11,494 nt of DNA from UBA1151 sp963579925. Its GTDB lineage: Bacteria > Chloroflexota > Dehalococcoidia > Lucifugimonadales > Lucifugimonadaceae. Location: NCBI GenBank assembly GCA_963579925.1, contig CAUZJA010000079.1, positions 1 to 11,494 of the forward strand. Reading direction: 5' to 3'. The notes beneath the pieces are model-generated. The model made no database searches, was not told where the DNA came from, and worked only from the letters and a program-made list of their open reading frames with translations. Numbering within the stretch: position 1 is the first letter of the stretch; each line of letters begins with the position of its first letter. Positions 7,191 to 11,494 of this stretch are shown here, piece by piece. The translations under genes and the position numbers were made by a program.

Positions 7191-7225
7191 ACAAAGCGGG
7201 AGAAGGGATAAGATAGGAAAATTAG

Positions 7226-7675
7226 ATGGACCTCATACAGATCGGTTCAGTGAAGTCGCCGCAGACAGAAGCGGTTGATGAAGGCTGGGGCGAAGTGGTT
7301 TCGGATATCGAACTGCAGAAGGGGCTTGGCGTGGGACTTCAGGGCCTCACGGAGTTCTCCCATGCTCTTGTGGTCTTCTTCATGCATGAGGCGCGCTTCG
7401 ACTGGAAGAACGATGTTCTTCGCCGACCGCGCGGCAAGGATGATATGCCTGAGACCGGCATATTCGCGCAGCGCGCCCGGTCTCGCCCTAACTCGATTGG
7501 CGTTAGTGCGGTCGAGATCGTTGAAGTCGAGGGCGATATCGTTCGCGTAAAAGGCCTAGACGCGATCGATGGCACACCTATCCTCGATATCAAGCCCTAC
7601 TTCCCGGATTACGACTACGTGGAGCATGCCCGAGTCCCCGCATGGGTAGACCGCCTAATGGAAGGCTACTTCTAG
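7226..7675 (+). CDS. trmO: tRNA (N6-threonylcarbamoyladenosine37-N6)-methyltransferase TrmO
   Basis: A 149-residue protein of the TrmO (TsaA-like, formerly YaeB/VirR) family. TrmO uses SAM to methylate N6 of threonylcarbamoyladenosine at position 37 of tRNAs that read ACY codons. Visible in order: the N-terminal strand IQIGSVKSP (4-12), GLQGLTEFSHALVVFFMH (37-54, like GLEGFSHIWVLFWFH), the SAM-binding core GIFAQRARSRPNSIG (77-91, matching G-x-F-A-T-R-x-x-x-R-P-N-P-I-G, with S for the last P) and DAIDGTPILDIKPYFP (111-126). It is the short single-domain form lacking the C-terminal extension of the E. coli enzyme. ATG 7226 has AGGA seven bases upstream. The gene ends in the TAG of the second 21-nt repeat and is followed by a hairpin plus T-tract. 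The family is certain; the exact modification is inferred from it. Confidence 0.88.
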   Translation: MDLIQIGSVKSPQTEAVDEGWGEVVSDIELQKGLGVGLQGLTEFSHALVVFFMHEARFDWKNDVLRRPRGKDDMPETGIFAQRARSRPNSIGVSAVEIVEVEGDIVRVKGLDAIDGTPILDIKPYFPDYDYVEHARVPAWVDRLMEGYF

Positions 7676-7693
7676 GTGCCTGCCGCACGGGCA
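7673..7693 (+). repeat. Stop-codon-linked 21-nt repeat, copy 2
   Basis: Identical over 21 bases to the copies at 7104 and 11350, again beginning with the gene's own TAG (trmO). TGCCTG/CGGGCA forms the stem. A competing eight-pair stem exists here: CCTGCCGC (7679-7686) with GCGGCAGG (7704-7711). Confidence 0.9.
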
Positions 7694-7718
7694 TTTGGAA
7701 GAAGCGGCAGGTTGATTG

Positions 7719-7740
7719 GTGAAATCTTTGTTCACTTTTT
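7719..7740 (+). terminator. Hairpin plus T-tract after trmO
   Basis: GTGAA (7719-7723) pairs with TTCAC (7731-7735) and is followed by five Ts (7736-7740). The layout is that of an intrinsic terminator, but the stem is short. It lies 44 bases after the trmO stop. Confidence 0.45.
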
Positions 7741-7764
7741 GATGAACCGAGCTGACCGCAATTT

Positions 7765-7878
7765 GTCATCCTAGGCGGCTTTGCGGCCGGGATCTCAGCC
7801 ATGACAATTGAGTCGGTCGATCAACCGTGAACCGTGCCCACACTGAGATCCCGCGGGCCGAAGCGGCCGCAGGATCAC
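7765..7878. repeat. REPIN-like inverted pair (GTCATCCT...GGGATCTCAG)
   Basis: The left arm, 7765-7798, starts GTCATCCT, has a GGCGGCTTTGCGGCC core and ends GGGATCTCAG. The right arm, 7843-7878, is its imperfect reverse complement (CTGAGATCCC, GGCCGAAGCGGCC, AGGATCAC). Each arm has its own small palindrome and 44 bases separate them. It fills the middle of the 383-bp gap between trmO and the dehydratase gene. The arm ends match those of the repeat at 10174-10311, so the two belong to one family. Confidence 0.75.
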
Positions 7879-8007
7879 AATTTCGGGGACTCAGAAAACG
7901 CGCTTTGGAGTCAGCGATGCGAGCCATTCTGAGCCGGTCGTAGAGTGGATACATCTTTTCCGCGCAGGTCGATCAGTCTAATCGGGCATACGCCACAGCC
8001 GAGAATC

Positions 8008-8016
8008 TGATCTAAT
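8008..8016 (+). promoter_or_regulatory. Candidate extended -10 promoter of the xylonate dehydratase gene
   Basis: TGATCTAAT fits the extended -10 pattern TG-n-TATAAT. It would start transcription about 35 bases before ATG 8059. A similar TCTAAT lies about 35 bases upstream. No -35 match was seen. Confidence 0.3.
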
Positions 8017-8058
8017 TACCCGCACGAAATTCCACCTTCCACTGCGGAGCTGCTTTAG

Positions 8059-10080
8059 ATGGCTACTCACCGGCCTATTACACTCGGACACGATACGACC
8101 GATGTGACCCTGGATGACGTTATTGGCGCGGACGTAAGCGCCGACGTCATGACGTTCACAACAGCAGCTGATGGCCCGGAGGGATCGGTGCCGTTTACTG
8201 GCGAGATGCTGATTGAAGAGCCCAGTGGAAACATATTTGGCTTTTCGCAGAATGCGGCAATGGGTTGGGAGCCGTCTCAGCTACTTCGGAAGCAGTTCCT
8301 GATTCTTTCCACGGCCGGTGGTGTTCGAGGCAACGACGGCAAGCCGATTGCGCTTGGTTTCCACACCGGTCACTTCGAGTTGAGCCTGGCTGTTGAGGCT
8401 GCAGCAAATGAACTGAAGGCGTTGAAGTCGGTTCCGTTTGCCGGATTCTGCACTGATCCGTGCGACGGGCGTACCCAGGGTACGACGGGGATGATGGACA
8501 GCCTGGCGTATCGCAATGATGCAGCGCAGGTTTTGCGTCGGCAGGCGAGGTCGTTGCCAACGGCACGCGGCGTGCTCGGCATTGCCACATGCGACAAGGG
8601 TTTGCCTGCAATGATGATGGCTCTGGCGGGATTGCGGGACTCACCCGGAGTGATCATGCCCGGTGGGACAACTCAGCTGCCAAATGATGGCGAAGATGCG
8701 GGGCAGATTCAGTCGATTGGCGCTCGGTTCTCGCAGGGTGAGGTGACACTGGAGTACGCCCAGGATGTTGGCTGCAGAGCTTGCGCCAGTCCCGGTGGTG
8801 GGTGTCAGTTCTTCGGTACGGCTGGAACGTCGCAGGCGATGGCGGAGGCGCTGGGTCTTGCGCTCACGCATACGGCGCTGGCGCCGAGTGGCTCGCCAAT
8901 ATGGATGGATAACGCACGCCGATCAGCGAAGGCGCTGGTTGCGATGGAGCGAGCGGGCACCACGGTGTCGGATGTTCTCTCGGATGGTGCTTTTGAGAAC
9001 GCGCTGATTGTGCATGCCGCGGCTGGTGGGTCCACGAATTTGCTGCTGCACATGCCTGCGATCGCACATGCTGCGGGGCGACGGCGAATGACATCGGATG
9101 ACTGGAACCGCATCAACAAACAGGTGCCTCGGTTGGTGGATGTGCTGCCGAATGGTCCGGTAGGCCACCCAACAAGCCGGTTCTTCGCGGCGGGTGGTAT
9201 TCCTGAACTGATGTTGCACCTACGTGAGATGGGACTGCTAGACCTGGATGTGAAAACGGTCACCGGTCGGACGCTTGGCGAGAACCTGGAGTGGTGGGAG
9301 ACGAGTGATCGTCGCCGACTCTCACGGGAGCACTTGCAGAACGTGGATGGAGTTGATCCTGACAATGTGATCATGACGCCGGACACGGCGCGCTCACGCG
9401 GCCTCACCAGCACCGTGACGTTCCCATATGGGAACCTTGCACCGGAAGGTTCGGTCATCAAGAGCACTGCGATTGATAAGACAGTTCTGGACGATGACGG
9501 CGTGTATCGGAAGGTTGGGCCTGCGCGAATATTCCGCACGGAAGCAGCCGCGATTCGGGCGATTAAGAGCCAGGATGACGACAAGATCAAGTCTGGTGAC
9601 GTGATGGTCGTCAGCTGTGCTGGGCCGCAGGGTTCTGGCATGGAAGAACTCTTCCAGGTAACAGTGGCGCTGCGGTATCTCTCTTACGGCAAGCACGTGA
9701 CGTTGTTGACTGATGGTCGGTTCTCCGGAGTGTCTACAGGCGCGTGCATTGGCCACATCGGCCCTGAAGCGCTTTCAAACGGTCCGATTGGGCGTGTGCG
9801 AGAGGGCGATCAGGTGCAGGTGATCGTCGACACAATCAACCTCACAGGAACCATCGACCTGATCGGGGATACCGAGACCACGCACGATGCAGAGTGGGGT
9901 ACGGCTGAATTAGAGCGACGGGGTCGCCCAGATGATCTGGCATCGCATCCGCTGATTCCCGATGACACTCGTCTGTGGGCAGCTTTGCAGGAAGCAAGCG
10001 GCGGCACATGGGGCGGATGCGTCTTTGATGTTGATGAGATAGTCGGTGTGATCCGGGAAGGGTTGGCGGCGCGGGGATAG
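8059..10080 (+). CDS. yjhG: D-xylonate dehydratase, IlvD/Edd superfamily (YjhG/YagF type)
   Basis: A 673-residue iron-sulfur dehydratase of the YjhG/YagF branch, which removes water from D-xylonate to give 2-keto-3-deoxy-D-xylonate. As I recall E. coli YjhG (about 655 residues), it is collinear throughout, including FTGEMLIEEPSGNIFG, DPCDGRTQGTTGM, TCDKGLPAMMMALA, ACASPGGGCQFFGTAGTSQ, NKQVPRLVDVLPNGPV, EGSVIKSTAID and GRFSGVSTGACIGH. Probable Fe-S ligands are C135 (DPC), C178 (TCDK) and C249 (or C239/C242) in the GCRACASPGGGC segment. The serine of GRFSGVS (residues 556/559 region) is where the catalytic base lies in the superfamily. It carries an N-terminal extension of roughly 15-20 residues relative to YjhG. 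ATG 8059 has GGAG nine bases upstream. It stands alone, flanked on both sides by repeat-filled gaps; no aldolase or xylose dehydrogenase adjoins it. The subfamily is firm; a related aldonate substrate is possible. Confidence 0.88.
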   Translation: MATHRPITLGHDTTDVTLDDVIGADVSADVMTFTTAADGPEGSVPFTGEMLIEEPSGNIFGFSQNAAMGWEPSQLLRKQFLILSTAGGVRGNDGKPIALGFHTGHFELSLAVEAAANELKALKSVPFAGFCTDPCDGRTQGTTGMMDSLAYRNDAAQVLRRQARSLPTARGVLGIATCDKGLPAMMMALAGLRDSPGVIMPGGTTQLPNDGEDAGQIQSIGARFSQGEVTLEYAQDVGCRACASPGGGCQFFGTAGTSQAMAEALGLALTHTALAPSGSPIWMDNARRSAKALVAMERAGTTVSDVLSDGAFENALIVHAAAGGSTNLLLHMPAIAHAAGRRRMTSDDWNRINKQVPRLVDVLPNGPVGHPTSRFFAAGGIPELMLHLREMGLLDLDVKTVTGRTLGENLEWWETSDRRRLSREHLQNVDGVDPDNVIMTPDTARSRGLTSTVTFPYGNLAPEGSVIKSTAIDKTVLDDDGVYRKVGPARIFRTEAAAIRAIKSQDDDKIKSGDVMVVSCAGPQGSGMEELFQVTVALRYLSYGKHVTLLTDGRFSGVSTGACIGHIGPEALSNGPIGRVREGDQVQVIVDTINLTGTIDLIGDTETTHDAEWGTAELERRGRPDDLASHPLIPDDTRLWAALQEASGGTWGGCVFDVDEIVGVIREGLAARG

Positions 10081-10173
10081 GTTAGACCGCCCCACAGTCC
10101 ATACCGCTGCATCCACCGCGTCCGAAAGGCCCGCCGTTCACATGTCTTGGGCCGCGAGACTTGCCGCACACGC

Positions 10174-10311
10174 GTCATCCTGAGGTTCGACGAAGGATCT
10201 CAGTCTAGTCGGGCGTCCAGGTGACGACACGTGTGCTCACTCGTTGCTCGCGGGCTCGACGTGGCGTGTGTGGGGACGATGCTGAGATTCTTCGCGGAGC
10301 CGCAGAATGAC
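10174..10311. repeat. REPIN-like inverted pair (GTCATCCTGAGG...GAAGGATCTCAG)
   Basis: The left arm, 10174-10203, and the right arm, 10282-10311, are 30 bases each and match as inverted repeats at 24 of 30 positions. Both keep GTCAT-x-CTG at one end and CGAAG-x-ATCTCAG at the other. The 78-base centre shows no gene. It lies in the 498-bp gap (10081-10578) between the dehydratase and the truncated transporter; I see no gene in that gap. Confidence 0.75.
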
Positions 10312-10412
10312 AGTGAGACCCGGGCGAGATTAGGTCCCTTCAGGGGCATCTGTACCCTCTCCACGTCGACACTTTGCTGGCTATCCGGCCGCGTGCGGAC
10401 GTCACATCCGGC

Positions 10413-10461
10413 AGAGACCCTCACGCGGGCTCAGGGTGACAGTGCGTGCGTGAGGGTCTCT
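10413..10461. repeat. 14-bp perfect inverted repeat, variant of the same repeat family
   Basis: AGAGACCCTCACGC (10413-10426) is the exact reverse complement of 10448-10461, with 21 bases between. Read on the minus strand, 10440-10414 starts GTCACCCTGAG and ends GAGGGTCTC, so it is a divergent member of the GTCATCCTGAG / GGATCTC family. Confidence 0.7.
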
Positions 10462-10578
10462 CCGTTAGCGCGGAGTAGTGCCATCCACCGGAATCCTCTT
10501 GACGGTTTCTTGAGGATGGTGGCGTGAAATGATTGACGTAAGCAGAGAACCGTCGTTTTGTTGGAAGTGAATTGTTAG

Positions 10579-11352
10579 ATTTCATCCCCACGTTCTTCTG
10601 CGTACCAAGCAACATTTGCAGCAGGCGCATTTTTTATTGGGTTCTGGGGAGTCGGTAGCGCATACGTACTCTCGGCAGCCGTGTATGTGCTGGTGTTGTG
10701 GACGACCACGAAGATCACTTTCCCAGATATTGCAGGTGACCCCAAAAAGAGAGGAAGTGCAGTAGGCCAACTGATGGAGGGATTCCGATTCATTGCTCAT
10801 GACCGGATGATTCTGACACTGGTGCTACTGGGACTGGCGCCGTTCGCGGTGGGTATCGCTCATCGAACACTGCTGCCGGGGCTGATTACCGAAGTCCTTG
10901 AGGCAGACGTCGAAATGCTGGGAATTTTGCAATCGGTGGCGGCGATTGGGAGTCTTGGGGCTGGTTTGTACCTCGCGTCGCACACCACGATTCCCCGCAA
11001 GGGCGCGCTTATGTTGGCTGTGACGGTGTCCTATGGCGTGTCTATGTTTTTCGTGGGATGGACGTCATATTTATGGATTGTGGCGCCGCTATTAATCATC
11101 GGTGCGATGTCGCAGACGGTATTCCGTGCAGCCAACACGACGATGCTTCTGGAGCGTACGCCGGTTCGACTGCGCGGCCGCGTGGTGTCCGTGACACTAA
11201 TAGACCACGCCCTTTCGCCGGTGATGGGCATAGTGTCTGGGGTGATAGCCGATTCCTGGGGCGTGGGCGCAGGGTTCATGTTCCTGGGCGCTGCGATTCT
11301 GTTTGTGGTCGCCGTAGCAATGGCGGTAAACCCAGGCTTCCGCAAAATCTAG
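10579..11352 (+). pseudogene. MFS exporter (MFS_3/EntS-like), C-terminal half only
   Basis: The frame opens after TAG 10576-10578 and runs to TAG 11350-11352. Transporter-like sequence begins near 10615-10635 (FFIGFWGVGSAYVLSAAVYVL) and continues through about seven hydrophobic helices, equal to helices 6-12 of a 12-helix MFS_3 protein. The segment ERTPVRLRGRVVSV matches the P-x-x-L-R-G-R-V conserved near helix 10-11 in that family. The first in-frame GTG (10681) is already inside a helix, and no ATG or ribosome site fits a true start. About 200 N-terminal residues are absent from every frame of the 498-bp gap upstream, which holds repeats instead. The rest of the gene is intact without frameshifts, so the truncation looks recent, or the contig is misjoined here. 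Transport activity is unlikely. Confidence 0.75.
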
Positions 11353-11370
11353 GTGCCTGCCGCACGGGCA
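11350..11370 (+). repeat. Stop-codon-linked 21-nt repeat, copy 3
   Basis: Identical to the copies at 7104 and 7673 and again starting with the TAG of the reading frame before it, here the truncated transporter. The next bases (ATTAGAAGA) resemble those after copy 2 (TTTGGAAGA), so similarity may extend a little beyond the 21-nt core. Confidence 0.9.
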
Positions 11371-11411
11371 ATTAGAAGAGGGAAGCGCGTTGTTCGCTTC
11401 ATGACGGTAGC

Positions 11412-11494
11412 GGCGGGTCTAAGACCCGCTCTTCGGTAGCGTGACGGTCGCTCATTCGCGGCGAGGGGCCGGGGGAGCGGGTCTTAGATCCGCC
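11412..11494. repeat. Inverted repeat with 20-nt arms at the right edge
   Basis: The arm at 11412-11431 (GGCGGGTCTAAGACCCGCTC) and the reverse complement of 11475-11494 agree at 19 of 20 positions, with 43 bases between. The left arm itself contains the near-perfect palindrome GCGGGTCT-A-AGACCCGC (11413-11429). No gene is seen from 11353 to the end. The right arm reaches the last base, so the element may be longer. Confidence 0.75.

Noticed and set aside
8805..9641. 278-codon open frame antisense to the xylonate dehydratase
   Set aside because: It is a shadow of the well-supported dehydratase; its translation is Ser/Arg/Pro-rich low-complexity with no recognisable motif.
10231..10527. 98-codon plus-strand frame in the repeat cluster
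   Set aside because: It runs straight through the inverted repeats; Cys/Arg/Ser-rich, no motif and no ribosome site.
10081..10578. tRNA or small structured RNA in the 498-bp gap
   Set aside because: The stems found are accounted for by the inverted repeats; no cloverleaf, TTCGA-type T-loop in context or CCA end could be assembled.
7104..11370. CRISPR array from the repeated 21-mer
   Set aside because: Only three copies with irregular spacing of 569 and 3677 bases, separated by genes; no array and no cas genes.

Overview
The window is bacterial: eight compact protein genes or gene parts, short intergenic gaps, purine-rich ribosome sites, one ATGA overlap and moderately high GC, with no tRNA, rRNA, CRISPR array or intact transposase. 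Broad-substrate dehydrogenase and sugar-acid genes, a DUF502 protein and many small hairpin repeats between genes would fit a marine Chloroflexota (SAR202-type Dehalococcoidia) contig. That placement is an impression from gene content and cannot be proved from this sequence.

Layout. 1-462 (+) is the 3' end of a MidA/NDUFAF7-type methyltransferase. It faces, across a strong hairpin at 494-512, a three-gene minus-strand operon read from 5617 down to 522: an 852-residue transketolase-like enzyme, an AlkZ/YcaQ-type DNA glycosylase and a hydroxyacid-oxoacid transhydrogenase (iron-type alcohol dehydrogenase). The last two overlap by ATGA. A 394-bp divergent gap (5618-6011) holds two hairpins, a possible remnant of another gene and a candidate promoter. 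Plus-strand genes follow: a DUF502 membrane protein (6012-6707), a NIPSNAP protein (6813-7106), TrmO (7226-7675), a YjhG/YagF-type D-xylonate dehydratase (8059-10080) and the C-terminal half of an MFS exporter with no N-terminal half (10579-11352).

The non-coding DNA is the unusual part. An identical 21-nt sequence beginning with the TAG stop codon and folding into a hairpin sits at the end of three unrelated genes (NIPSNAP, TrmO, MFS remnant). A second family, with ends like GTCATCCTGAG and GGATCTCAG, occurs as inverted pairs at 7765-7878 and 10174-10311 and as a variant at 10413-10461, resembling paired REP elements (REPINs). A third inverted repeat with 20-nt arms closes the window (11412-11494). 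The MFS truncation lies just downstream of the densest repeat cluster, which suggests rearrangement there.

Functionally, the transketolase, transhydrogenase and xylonate dehydratase point to pentose, sugar-acid and hydroxy-acid use. The first two share an operon; the dehydratase is a separate unit on the other strand, so a joint pathway is only an inference. TrmO (tRNA modification) and the glycosylase (DNA repair) are housekeeping-type functions placed among them. I found no convincing wholly new multi-gene system; the stop-codon-linked repeat is the best candidate for something undescribed.
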